A stretch of DNA of 35,470 nt from Phreatobacter sp. (lineage in GTDB: Bacteria > Pseudomonadota > Alphaproteobacteria > Rhizobiales > Phreatobacteraceae), in NCBI RefSeq assembly GCF_022843985.1, contig NZ_JALHMP010000012.1, forward strand, positions 1 to 35,470, read 5' to 3'. Both the position numbers and the translations under genes were made by a program. The notes below the pieces were generated by a model. The model was not told the DNA's origin, searched no databases, and saw only the letters and a program-made list of their open reading frames with translations. Below, in pieces: positions 18,222 to 26,578 of the stretch. Positions within the stretch are counted from its first letter, which is position 1. Each line of letters opens with the position of its first letter.

Positions 18222-18905
18222 TCAGGCGATCAGACCTCGCGCGCCCTCTGCCGCCTCGCGAATCGCGGTGATGGCGGTGCCATAGCGCGCCGCGCCCTCC
18301 CGGAAGACGGCGGAGCCAGCCACGAGGACGTCGGCGCCGGCGGCGGCGACGAGCGGTGCCGTGGCTGGTGTCACGCCGCCGTCCACCTCGATCAGGATGT
18401 CGCGGCCCGCGGTCATCTGCCGGATGTCGGCGATCTTCTCCACCTGCGATGCGATGAAGGCCTGGCCGCCGAAGCCGGGATTGACCGTCATGACGACCAC
18501 GAGATCGACGAGGTCGAGCACATGAGCGATGGCGCTGGCTGGCGTCGCCGGATTGAGCGCGACGCCCGCCTTCTTGCCGAGCGCCCGGATCGCCTGAAGC
18601 GAGCGGTGGAGATGGGCGCCGGCCTCGGCATGGACGGTGATGAGATCGGCGCCGGCCTTGGCGAAGGCCTCAAGATAGGGATCGGCCGGGGCGATCATGA
18701 GGTGCACGTCGAAGACCTTCGCCGTGTGCGGACGCAGGGCCTTCACCAAGTCGGGGCCGAAGGTGATGTTGGGGACGAAATGGCCGTCCATCACGTCAAG
18801 ATGGACCCAATCGGCGCCGGCTGCATCGACGGCGCGCACCTCCTCGCCGAGCTTGGCGAAGTCAGCGGCGAGGATCGAGGGGGCGATGAGGATGGGGCGG
18901 GTCAT
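18222..18905 (-). CDS. rpe: Ribulose-phosphate 3-epimerase
   Basis: Rpe interconverts ribulose-5-phosphate and xylulose-5-phosphate in the pentose phosphate and Calvin pathways. The 227-residue TIM barrel has the metal and acid-base residues His35 and Asp37 ([14 protein letters not shown]), His68 (DVHLM) and Asp175 (EVDGG), plus the phosphate loop [17 protein letters not shown] at the start is typical. The frame extends to 18968, but homology begins at 18905. It is divergent from the DadA-like gene. Confidence 0.96.
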   Translation of the reverse strand: MTRPILIAPSILAADFAKLGEEVRAVDAAGADWVHLDVMDGHFVPNITFGPDLVKALRPHTAKVFDVHLMIAPADPYLEAFAKAGADLITVHAEAGAHLHRSLQAIRALGKKAGVALNPATPASAIAHVLDLVDLVVVMTVNPGFGGQAFIASQVEKIADIRQMTAGRDILIEVDGGVTPATAPLVAAAGADVLVAGSAVFREGAARYGTAITAIREAAEGARGLIA

Positions 18906-19054
18906 GGTCGCAGGGCCTCGCGGGATGCCGTTGCGCGGCGGGTAGCATGCGGCAAGGTGCGCGGGCAATGAGGGTCTGCCATCGCTTGCGATGCGGCGGG
19001 GTCCCCGGCACTGTTGCGCCGCCCCCCATTCGCGATGCCCGCAGCGACGGATTC

Positions 19055-20299
19055 ATGACCCATCTTCACGACATCATCGTTCTCGGCGCCGGCATGGTCG
19101 GCGTCTCGACCGCCCTGCATGGGCGCATGCGCGGCCTCGACGTGGTGCTCGTCGACCGTCGCCAGCCCGGCGAGGAGACGAGCTATGGCAATTCCGGTGT
19201 CATTGACGCCGGCAATCTCTTTCCGGTGGCGATGCCGCGGGACCTGCCGACCCTGTTCCAGCATGCGCTGAACCGGCAGACCGCCTCGCATTACCATCTG
19301 TCGGCCCTGCCGCAGGTCGCCCGCTGGATGTTCGACTACTGGCGCTGGTCGGCACCGGACAAGCTGGAAGAGACGGCGCGTGTCATGCGGCCTTTCTTCG
19401 CCCAGGCGGTGGAGACCCATCGCGAACTGATGGCGGTGGCCGGGGCCGAGCGCTATTTCCGCCAGACCGGCTGGATCGAGCTCTACCGCAGCCCCGAGAG
19501 CCTGGCCGCCCAGGACCGCCGCCTCGCCCTGTCGCGCGAATATGGCATCGACAATGTCAAGCTGAACCAGGCCGAGACTCTGGAACTGGAGCCGCATCTG
19601 AAGGGCACTTTCGCCGGCTCCATCTGGTGCAAGGGCGCCGATACCGTGTCGAGCCCCGGCGGCGTGACCAAGGCCTATGCGGAGGCCTATGTGAAGGCGG
19701 GCGGGCGTTTCGCCATTGGCGACGCCATGACGCTGGAAAAGGTGACAGGCGGCTATCGCGTGCAGACCGCGGACGGACCCGTCACGGCGCGGCAGGTCGT
19801 GGTGGCGCTCGGCATCTGGTCGAAGGCGCTGGTGGCGAAATTCGGCTATTCCGTGCCGCTGTCGACCAAGCGCGGCTATCACCGCCACTACAAGGCCGCC
19901 GGCAACGCCTTCCTCAACCGGCAGGTCTGCGACGAGGATGTCGGCTATGTGCTCTGCCCGATGGAGCAGGGCATCCGCCTCACCACCGGCGTCGAGATCG
20001 CGCTGCCAGATGCGCCGGCGACGCCGGTGCAGGTGGAGCGCGCCTTCCGCTCGGCCAAGGACCTGTTCGACCTCGGCGAGCCGGTCGAGGCCGAGCCCTG
20101 GATGGGGCGGCGGCCTGCGACGCCGGACTCGCGCCCCGTCATCGGCCCTGCGCCGCGGCACGAGGGGATGTGGTTCGCCTTCGGCCACGGCCATTGGGGC
20201 TTCACGCTGGGGCCGGCCACCGGCAAGGTGCTTGCGATCGCCATGCAGGGCGCGCCGCAGCCGCTCGATCTCTCGCCCTACCGCATCGACCGCTGGTGA
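19055..20299 (+). CDS. FAD-dependent oxidoreductase, D-amino-acid dehydrogenase-like
   Basis: This 414-residue protein has the N-terminal dinucleotide fold IIVLGAGMVGVSTALHGRMRG followed by ETSYGNSGVI, the DadA/DAO family pattern. The C-terminus shows RPVIGPAP and WFAFGHGHWGFTLGPATGK, the second FAD contact region. The family deaminates D-amino acids or similar amines and passes electrons to the respiratory chain; the exact substrate is uncertain. The reading frame is open upstream to 18947, but the ATG at 19055 is the family start. It converges on the small protein gene with six bases between the stops. Confidence 0.87.
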   Translation: MTHLHDIIVLGAGMVGVSTALHGRMRGLDVVLVDRRQPGEETSYGNSGVIDAGNLFPVAMPRDLPTLFQHALNRQTASHYHLSALPQVARWMFDYWRWSAPDKLEETARVMRPFFAQAVETHRELMAVAGAERYFRQTGWIELYRSPESLAAQDRRLALSREYGIDNVKLNQAETLELEPHLKGTFAGSIWCKGADTVSSPGGVTKAYAEAYVKAGGRFAIGDAMTLEKVTGGYRVQTADGPVTARQVVVALGIWSKALVAKFGYSVPLSTKRGYHRHYKAAGNAFLNRQVCDEDVGYVLCPMEQGIRLTTGVEIALPDAPATPVQVERAFRSAKDLFDLGEPVEAEPWMGRRPATPDSRPVIGPAPRHEGMWFAFGHGHWGFTLGPATGKVLAIAMQGAPQPLDLSPYRIDRW

Positions 20300-20305
20300 C
20301 GGCCC

Positions 20306-20566
20306 TCAAACGGTGATGTCGAAGAGCCGCGCCGCGGCGGCAAATGGAGATTGCGGGGGCTGGGCGGCGGCGGCCTCTTCGGCGCGTATCAGGTCGGCGA
20401 GACGCCCCCCATAGACCACGGCCGGCTCCGGTACGCGGCCGGCCTCGCGGTCGAGCTTCTCCTGTTTCACCGGGTCGCGGGTCGGATTTTCGGGGTCGAG
20501 CCCGCGCTTGGCGTTGCTGACATCCGTGCAGTCCGCGCAGGGATAGCCGTTGACCATTTCGATCAT
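20306..20566 (-). CDS. Small protein A with CxxC and C-terminal ARLFDITV tail
   Basis: This is an 86-residue protein of unknown function. The N-terminal part holds NGYPCADCTDVSNAKRGLDP, with a CxxC pair. The end, from VVYGGRLADLIRAEE to AAAARLFDITV, aligns with the end of the neighbouring gene at 20730-21053. No signal peptide or membrane segment is visible. The start is uncertain: ATGs at 20566 and 20557 and a GTG at 20620 are all possible, none with a strong ribosome site. It follows protein B by 163 bases on the same strand. Confidence 0.65.
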   Translation of the reverse strand: MIEMVNGYPCADCTDVSNAKRGLDPENPTRDPVKQEKLDREAGRVPEPAVVYGGRLADLIRAEEAAAAQPPQSPFAAAARLFDITV

Positions 20567-20729
20567 GGGGCGACAGGTCCGATGATTGTCCACTCCGGTC
20601 TTCGCCAGAAGGGGCGGCACCGTTACCGACCCGCCGGCCGTGAGTCAGGACATGGTGAGGGCACCGTTAAAATCGGCGCCATTCGCAACCGCGCCCCGCG
20701 CTTCGCGTCTCGGTCCGCAGCGAGGGCGT

Positions 20730-21053
20730 TCACACCGTGATGTCGAAGAGCCTGGCCGAGGGGGCCACCGCCGCGGCATTGGCGGATCGCGTCGGCTGGC
20801 GCTCCGAGGCCTGCTCGGCACGGCGCATCTCGGCGATGCGGCTGTCAAAGACGACGGCTGGCGCCTCGGTTCGCCCGGAGGCGGACGAGCCGGCGGCGCC
20901 CCGACCCTCGCTCCTCGCGGTTTCCTCCGCCTGGCGGACTTCCTCCGCCCGGCGCGTCTCTTCGGCGCGACGTGCTTCCTCGGCCCGGCGAAAGTCATCG
21001 GCCCGGCGGGATGTGTCGATCCCAGCGGTGCTCGGTCCTGTTGTGCTCACCAT
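20730..21053 (-). CDS. Small protein B with hexapeptide RRAEEx repeats and C-terminal ARLFDITV tail
   Basis: This is a 107-residue protein of unknown function. Residues 16-45 are five six-residue units of the type RRAEEx, giving a charged, probably helical segment. A Ser/Gly/Ala-rich linker follows. The last 38 residues (VVFDSRIAEMRRAEQ to SARLFDITV) match the end of protein A. AGGAGGT (21061-21067) is seven bases before the ATG at 21053, which fixes this start over the GTG at 21062. It lies 113 bases after the P1 peptidase stop on the same strand. Confidence 0.7.
   Translation of the reverse strand: MVSTTGPSTAGIDTSRRADDFRRAEEARRAEETRRAEEVRQAEETARSEGRGAAGSSASGRTEAPAVVFDSRIAEMRRAEQASERQPTRSANAAAVAPSARLFDITV
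20919..21008 (-). repeat. Tandem 18-base coding repeats in protein B
   Basis: Five consecutive imperfect 18-base units encode RRADDF, RRAEEA, RRAEET, RRAEEV and RQAEET. The unit length equals six codons, so copy changes would keep the frame. Confidence 0.7.
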
Positions 21054-21166
21054 GGGCGGCACCTCCTGGTGTCCACCCCGTCCGGACTCGAGAAAGACAC
21101 AGGAGGCGCCGGGACGCGAGGGGCGACTGGCGGCGTGGTGAAGCGGCGGTAAAGGCGCCGCGACGC

Positions 21167-22165
21167 TCAGCCGCGGCCGTGGCGCTGCTGCCAGGAGGGC
21201 AGGGCGCCGGGGAAGGGCAGGGCTTCGGCTTCGTAGACGGCGCGGGCGCAGGCCCGTGCGAGCACCGAGGCGGCTGTGAAGCCAATAGCCGCCATGTCGC
21301 GGGCATAGTCGGCGACCGGCACTGCGCCTGTTGCCGCGGCAAAGACCGTGTCGCCGTCGAGCGGTGTGTGGATAGGGCGGATGGCGCGGCCGAGCCCGTC
21401 CTGTGCCATCACCGCGAGATGGGTCGCCTGGCCCTTGTCGAGCAAGGCATCGGTGACGACAAGGGCGATGGTGGTGTTTTCCGGGCGGGCGCCCTTGAGC
21501 TTCAGGGCATGGGCGTCGGCGGGCCAGGGGGAGGGCAGGCCGCGCCCGCCGAATTCGCCGCCGACCTCGTCCGTCGCCGCCCAGAAATGGCCTGACGCGC
21601 CGATCGTGGCGCTGCCGACCGCATTGACGATGACGATGGCGCCGACGCGGTGGTCGGTCGGCGAGAGCGCCGAGGCCGAGCCGACGCCGCCCTTGAGATC
21701 GGCGGTGGTGGCGCCGGTGCCGCCGCCGACCGTGCCGAGGGCGACGGGATCGGCGGTCGCCGCGGCAGCGGCGGCATAGCCGAGGTCGCGATAGGGCGAG
21801 AAGCGGCCCCAGGCCTTGTCGCCGCCGGAGAGCAGGTCGAAGACGATGGCGCCAGGGACGATGGGCACCCGCACCGCGCCAATGGCGAAGCCGCGGCCGT
21901 TTTCCGCCAGCCAGGCACTGACGCCGCCGCAGGCATCGAGCCCGAAGGCCGAGCCGCCTGACAGGACCACGGCATCGACGGCCTGCACCGTCTTGTCGGG
22001 CCGCAGCAGTTCGGTGTCGCGACTGCCGGGCGCACCACCGCGGACATCGACGGCGCAGACCGCCGGCCGGTCGAAGATGATTGCCGTCGTGCCGGTGCCA
22101 CGGGCGAGATCGGTGGCGTGACCGACCGTCAGGCCGGGAATGTCGGTCAGGCTATTGGAGGTCAT
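21167..22165 (-). CDS. P1 family peptidase (DmpA/NylC-type N-terminal nucleophile hydrolase)
   Basis: This 332-residue protein begins SLTDIPGLTVGHATD and has VVLSGGSAFGLDACGGV, the GTVGGGTGATTADLKGGVGSAS region and ENTTIALVVTDALLDK, all family blocks. Members cut themselves into two chains, and the new N-terminal Ser or Thr is the nucleophile. By comparison with NylC (Asn-Thr cleavage) the likely site is Asn230-Thr231. They act as aminopeptidases or amidases on beta-peptides, D-residues or cyclic amides; the substrate here is unknown. No signal peptide. It is divergent from ccdA across 141 bases. Confidence 0.9.
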   Translation of the reverse strand: MTSNSLTDIPGLTVGHATDLARGTGTTAIIFDRPAVCAVDVRGGAPGSRDTELLRPDKTVQAVDAVVLSGGSAFGLDACGGVSAWLAENGRGFAIGAVRVPIVPGAIVFDLLSGGDKAWGRFSPYRDLGYAAAAAATADPVALGTVGGGTGATTADLKGGVGSASALSPTDHRVGAIVIVNAVGSATIGASGHFWAATDEVGGEFGGRGLPSPWPADAHALKLKGARPENTTIALVVTDALLDKGQATHLAVMAQDGLGRAIRPIHTPLDGDTVFAAATGAVPVADYARDMAAIGFTAASVLARACARAVYEAEALPFPGALPSWQQRHGRG

Positions 22166-22306
22166 GCCGCGGCGCCATCATGCTGATCACGCGTCATCAC
22201 GCCTCTGCGATTGGGGCAAGTCAACGCTTCCGTCAGGTCCGCCGCACATATAGACAACTCGGAATGAACGACGCGCGGCAGCGGCCGCGAACGGGGCGGA
22301 ACCGGA

Positions 22307-23041
22307 ATGCCTGACGTCACCCTGACCGCGGCCCTGCTCGCGGGCCTCGTGAGTTTCCTGTCGCCCTGCGTGCTGCCGCTGGTGCCGCCCTATCTCGTCT
22401 ATCTCACCGGCGCGACCCTCGACGATCTCACCGAAGCGGAGGCGAATCCGGCCCTGGTGCGGCGTGCCGTGCTTCTGGCCCTGGTCTTCGTCGCCGGCTT
22501 CTCGACCATCTTCGTCGCCATGGGCGCCTCGGCGTCGCTGATCGGCCACTATATCCGCGTCCATTCGGTGACGCTGTCGATGGTCGCGGGCGTGGTGATC
22601 ATCGTCATGGGTCTGCATTTCCTCGGCCTTTTCCGCATCCCTCTGCTCTACCGTCAGGCGAAGATCGACATAGTCCCGCCCAAGGCCGGTCCGGTCGGGG
22701 CCTATCTGATGGGACTTGCCTTCGCCTTCGGCTGGACGCCCTGCATCGGCCCGGTGCTTGCCGCGATCCTGGCCGTCGCGGCCACGGAAATGACGGTCTA
22801 CAAGGGTGCGGGGCTGCTGGCGGTCTATTCGCTCGGGCTCGGCATCCCCTTCGTGCTGGCGGCCTTTGCCATCAAGCCCTTCCTGCGCTTCGCCGCCTCC
22901 ATGCGGGGCCGGCTGCGGGCCGTGGAGATGGTGATGGGTGGCCTGCTGGTGCTTACCGGTCTTGCTTTCCTCACCGGGCAGATGTCGACGGTTGCCTTCT
23001 GGTTGCTTGAGACGTTTCCGGTTCTCGGGACAATCGGTTAG
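22307..23041 (+). CDS. ccdA: Cytochrome c biogenesis protein CcdA
   Basis: This is a 244-residue inner-membrane protein with six predicted helices. It carries reducing equivalents from cytoplasmic thioredoxin to periplasmic thiol proteins used in cytochrome c maturation. The two redox cysteines are in FLSPCVLPLVPPYL (helix 1) and GWTPCIGPVL (helix 4), the CcdA/DsbD-beta signature. No periplasmic thioredoxin or ccm gene is adjacent. It precedes the second TadG-like gene by about 220 bases. Confidence 0.95.
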   Translation: MPDVTLTAALLAGLVSFLSPCVLPLVPPYLVYLTGATLDDLTEAEANPALVRRAVLLALVFVAGFSTIFVAMGASASLIGHYIRVHSVTLSMVAGVVIIVMGLHFLGLFRIPLLYRQAKIDIVPPKAGPVGAYLMGLAFAFGWTPCIGPVLAAILAVAATEMTVYKGAGLLAVYSLGLGIPFVLAAFAIKPFLRFAASMRGRLRAVEMVMGGLLVLTGLAFLTGQMSTVAFWLLETFPVLGTIG

Positions 23042-23265
23042 CAGGCTTTTGCCGGCCGGGACTCTTTTGTCAGTTTACAGATGTAGAAATTGCCGGGCTG
23101 ATCCTTGTCGCGCCTGATGCGAGTTCATCTGTGTTTTGTCGATGGAGCGCAGATCTCCCCATCTTGCGCTTTTTGGCTATTTTTACGGTTGTTTCAGCGT
23201 TGTTGACCATACTCGGTGCTGTAGGGGCAGTAGTCCCTTTCGGCTCAACCAGGATGGTTCTTGCC

Positions 23266-24852
23266 ATGTCACTCCCGTTCTTGCCTCCGTGGCGCATGCC
23301 GATCTTGTCTCGCGGCCGGCGGCTGCTCTGCCGGACGGCGCGGCGCGCGCGACGCTTTTCCGCTGATCCCAGGGGCGCCGTCTCGATCCTCTTCGCTGTC
23401 ACGCTGCTGCCCATGCTGGGCATCGTCGGCGGCGCGGTGGATTACACGGTCGCCTCGGGTCGACAGTCACGCCTGCAGAACGCGCTCGATGCGGCGGTCT
23501 TGACGGCGACGCGTTCGGTCACCGCCAACTCGACCTCCGCCCAGATCAGCGAGATCGTCCAGCGGCACATGGCTGGCAACCTGGACTTCGCGAGCCATGT
23601 CACTGTCACGGTGACGCTCGATGTCGCCGCCCGTTCGGTGCAGGCGAGCGCGACCTATGCCTACAAGCCTTTGATCCTGCCGGTTATCGGCATCTCCAAT
23701 ATCCCGGTCGGGGCCACGTCCACCTCGCAGCTCGGGCGCGCCTTTCTGGAGGTCGCGCTCGTCCTCGACAATTCCGGGTCCATGGCGGGATCGCGGATCA
23801 CCACGCTGCGCACAGCGTCTGCTGATCTGGCGCGGAAGGTGCTCGGCATGGCCTATATGGCCGGTGACACCAAGGTGGCGGTGGTGCCCTTCGCCTCGAT
23901 GGTCAATGTCGGTTCGTCCAATGCCGGCGCGAGTTGGATCGACAGCCAGGGCCATTCGCCGATCCATCACGAGAACTTCGCGACTCCGGCCAAACGCCTC
24001 CATCTCTATTCGCAGATGACCGGCGTCAGCTGGGCCGGCTGCGTGGAGGCTCGCCCTTCGCCGCATGATGTGACCGACACGGCGCCGACCTCGGGCAATC
24101 CGGCGACGCTGTTCGTGCCGAGTTTTGCGCCTGACGAGCCCGACGAGGGCCAATGGTCCGGATTTTACAACAACTATCTGTCCGACGGCATCTGCCAGAG
24201 CGGGCTCGGCACGTCGATGCTCGCCCGCCAGCAGCGCGTATGCAAGTATAATGGCGTATCGCCCGACCAGTCGCTCGCCAACGGCACGCGGCGCGGACCG
24301 AACCACATGTGCGACGCGAACCCGATCATCCCGCTGACGCACAACCAGACGACCCTCACGACGGCGCTGGCGGCGATGCCAGCCTATGGCGGGACCAACC
24401 TGCACGAGGCTGTCATGTGGGGCTGGCGGACGCTGTCACCCGAGCCGCCCTTCACCGAGGGACGGGCCTACAACGATCCGCAAAACCGCAAGATCATGGT
24501 GCTGATGACCGATGGCGCCAATGATGCCATCGGCCTGTCCACGATGAACGGGTCGTTCTATTCGGCCTATGGGTTCTCGGCAGCAGGACGCCTCGGCACG
24601 ACTTCGAGCAACAGGGCCGAGATCGTCGCCAAGATGAACGAGAAGACGCTGACCTCCTGCGCCAATGCCAAGGCGGCCGGCGTGCGGATTTACACCGTCG
24701 CCTTCCTCGTGACCGACCCCACCGCCCTCAGCATCCTGCAGCAATGTGCGTCGAACCCATCGATGGCGCTGGTGGCGGATTCCGATCAGGCGCTGACCAA
24801 TGCCTTCGACGAGATCGGCAACCATATCAGCCGGCTGCGTCTGACCCATTGA
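23266..24852 (+). CDS. TadG-like protein with vWA domain (second copy)
   Basis: From 23266 the protein has 528 residues. A basic start (RGRRLLCRTARRARRF) precedes one membrane segment (about 38-60, AVSILFAVTLLPMLGIVGGAVDYT region). The vWA domain shows the MIDAS site DNSGS at 168-172 and LMTDGAND with Asp416. It shares with the gene at 1632-2855 the block WxGC...PHDxxDTAPT but has about 120 more residues in the middle, containing several Cys. AGGATGG eight bases upstream favours ATG 23266. The frame opens at a GTG at 23131, which would add a hydrophobic stretch; ATG 23254 is also possible. No Tad pilus genes are nearby. Confidence 0.83.
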   Translation: MSLPFLPPWRMPILSRGRRLLCRTARRARRFSADPRGAVSILFAVTLLPMLGIVGGAVDYTVASGRQSRLQNALDAAVLTATRSVTANSTSAQISEIVQRHMAGNLDFASHVTVTVTLDVAARSVQASATYAYKPLILPVIGISNIPVGATSTSQLGRAFLEVALVLDNSGSMAGSRITTLRTASADLARKVLGMAYMAGDTKVAVVPFASMVNVGSSNAGASWIDSQGHSPIHHENFATPAKRLHLYSQMTGVSWAGCVEARPSPHDVTDTAPTSGNPATLFVPSFAPDEPDEGQWSGFYNNYLSDGICQSGLGTSMLARQQRVCKYNGVSPDQSLANGTRRGPNHMCDANPIIPLTHNQTTLTTALAAMPAYGGTNLHEAVMWGWRTLSPEPPFTEGRAYNDPQNRKIMVLMTDGANDAIGLSTMNGSFYSAYGFSAAGRLGTTSSNRAEIVAKMNEKTLTSCANAKAAGVRIYTVAFLVTDPTALSILQQCASNPSMALVADSDQALTNAFDEIGNHISRLRLTH

Positions 24853-24883
24853 GGGGGGCGGCGGCCTTCGTCCCATAAGAAAA

Positions 24884-24907
24884 CCCGCCCGGAGCGATCC
24901 GGGCGGG
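24884..24907 (-). terminator. Intrinsic terminator of the liv operon
   Basis: CCCGCCCGGA and TCCGGGCGGG form a 10-base stem with a GCGA loop. On the reverse strand it is followed by TTTTCTT and lies 32 bases past the livK-type stop, a classic terminator. On the forward strand, after the TadG-like gene, the tail is CCTGTTC, so forward termination is weaker. Confidence 0.85.
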
Positions 24908-24939
24908 CCTGTTCACGGGGGATCAGATCGGGGCCCGAG

Positions 24940-26070
24940 TCAGTTGGTGGTCGAGCTCTCGAAATAGGAGACCTTGCCATCCGGCCCGGCGCGCCACGTG
25001 TACATGACGTAGTCGGCGCGGGTGATGTCGCCCTTCTTGTCGTAGGAGATGTCGCCGATCACCGTCTTGAATACATGGCCGGTGCGCATGAACTCGGCGA
25101 TCTTTTTCGGGTCGACCGAGTTGGTGGCCACGGCCGCCTGCTGCATGACCTGCACGGCGGCATAGCTGTAGAGCGTATAGGCCTGGGGCTCGAAGCGACG
25201 TGCGGTACGGAACTTCTCGACGATGGCGCGCGCTTCGGGACGGTTGCGCGGGTCCGGCGGGAAGGTCATGAGCGTGCCGACGGCGCCGGGACCGGCGATG
25301 GCGGCGAATTCGTTGTCCGCGATGCCGTCACCCGACATGAGCGGGGCGGCAAGGCCCTGGTCGCGCATCTGGCGGACGATGAGGCCGCCCTCGGTGTGAA
25401 GGCCGCCCCAGTAGACGACGTCGACATTGGCCGCCTTGAGCTTGGAGATCAGCGCCGAGAAGTCCTTCTCGCCGGTGTTGACGCCTTCATAGATGACCTC
25501 CTTGAGGCCGGCGGCGTTCATCGCCTTCTGCGTCTCGTCGGCCAGGCCTTTGCCGTAGGTCGTCTTGTCGTGGACGATGGCGACGCGCTTGCCGGCGAAG
25601 TTGCGAACGAGGAAGGCGGCGGCCACGGCGCCCTGCTGGTCGTCACGGCCGCAGGTGCGGAAGACGTTCCACAGGCCGCGCTCGGTCAGTCGCGGGTTGG
25701 TCGAGGCCGGAGTGATCGCCACCACGCCGTTCTCGGCATAGACTTCCGAGGCCGGGATGCTGACGCCGGAATTGAAGTGGCCGACGACCCACTTGATGCC
25801 GTCGCCGACAAACTTGTTGGCGACGCTGACGCCCTGGCGGGGGTCGGACACGTCATCGCCCACCGACAGGACGAGGCGCTGGCCGAGAATGCCGCCGGCG
25901 GCGTTGATGTCTTCGACAGCCTGTTCGACACCATTGCGCAACTGGGCGCCAAAGGAGGCGTTGGGACCGGTGATCGGGCCTGCGACGCCGATTCGGATCT
26001 GCGCCTGGGCGGGGAGCGCCAGGGCGAGACCCAGACCGAGCGTCAGCCCGGCGAGGAGTTTGGTCTTCAT
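24940..26070 (-). CDS. livK: Branched-chain amino acid ABC transporter, substrate-binding protein
   Basis: This 376-residue periplasmic binding protein has a signal peptide with likely cleavage after residue 23 (ALPAQA). The mature part begins QIRIGVAGPITGPNASFGAQLRNG, typical of the Leu/Ile/Val-binding family, with two lobes and ENGVVAITPASTNPRLTE in the binding cleft. It delivers ligand to the LivHM channel encoded upstream. AGGATGAGAG touches the ATG. A 127-base gap separates it from the preceding gene, so it may also have its own promoter for higher expression. Ligand could be another amino acid or amide. Confidence 0.92.
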   Translation of the reverse strand: MKTKLLAGLTLGLGLALALPAQAQIRIGVAGPITGPNASFGAQLRNGVEQAVEDINAAGGILGQRLVLSVGDDVSDPRQGVSVANKFVGDGIKWVVGHFNSGVSIPASEVYAENGVVAITPASTNPRLTERGLWNVFRTCGRDDQQGAVAAAFLVRNFAGKRVAIVHDKTTYGKGLADETQKAMNAAGLKEVIYEGVNTGEKDFSALISKLKAANVDVVYWGGLHTEGGLIVRQMRDQGLAAPLMSGDGIADNEFAAIAGPGAVGTLMTFPPDPRNRPEARAIVEKFRTARRFEPQAYTLYSYAAVQVMQQAAVATNSVDPKKIAEFMRTGHVFKTVIGDISYDKKGDITRADYVMYTWRAGPDGKVSYFESSTTN

Positions 26071-26197
26071 CTCTCATCCTTCCCAAGAGGGGTCACGAGG
26101 GGAACAATCCTTCGCGGAGAACGGGCCATGCCGTCCTTGCCGAGGATCGAATACCCTTTTGCGGGACTTGTCAGCCCATCCGGCGCAAACCGGCGCA

Positions 26198-26578
26198 TCA
26201 TCGGTGTTTTTCCGGAGGCGAGGACAGGGGAACCTGCCGTTCCGCCCAGGTCAGCGGGCCGGTGCGTTCATAGAGCCACCAGTACTGATGGGCCATCTGG
26301 CCGGCACGGGTCATGCGCCAGGACAGCAGGCCAATGAGCGAGACGATGACGGTGTCCACGACGTAGTAGTGCAGCGACAGGAGCGTGCCCTCGAAAAGGG
26401 CGAAATGGGCGAAGCGCACGGCGAGGCCGAGGACGAGGAGGTAGGCGATGGTCTCCGGGATGCCCCGCCAGGTCTGGGCGCAGGCCCGCCCGGTCATGAT
26501 CGCCAGCCAGCCGCCGAGAACGAGGGTGACGAGAAGGAACAGCCAGACCGAAGGTTCCTCGTAGAGCACGCCCTGCAT
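26198..26578 (-). CDS. DUF6867-like small membrane protein of the liv operon
   Basis: This 126-residue protein has about three hydrophobic segments (roughly 11-30, 42-62 and 70-88) and a polar tail with QYWWLYERTGPLTW. I place it in the DUF6867 family from memory of similar genes next to liv transporters in Hyphomicrobiales. The function is unknown. Its ATG shares a base with the livF stop, so it is translationally coupled to the transporter and may be an accessory subunit; that is inference. Confidence 0.7.
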   Translation of the reverse strand: MQGVLYEEPSVWLFLLVTLVLGGWLAIMTGRACAQTWRGIPETIAYLLVLGLAVRFAHFALFEGTLLSLHYYVVDTVIVSLIGLLSWRMTRAGQMAHQYWWLYERTGPLTWAERQVPLSSPPEKHR

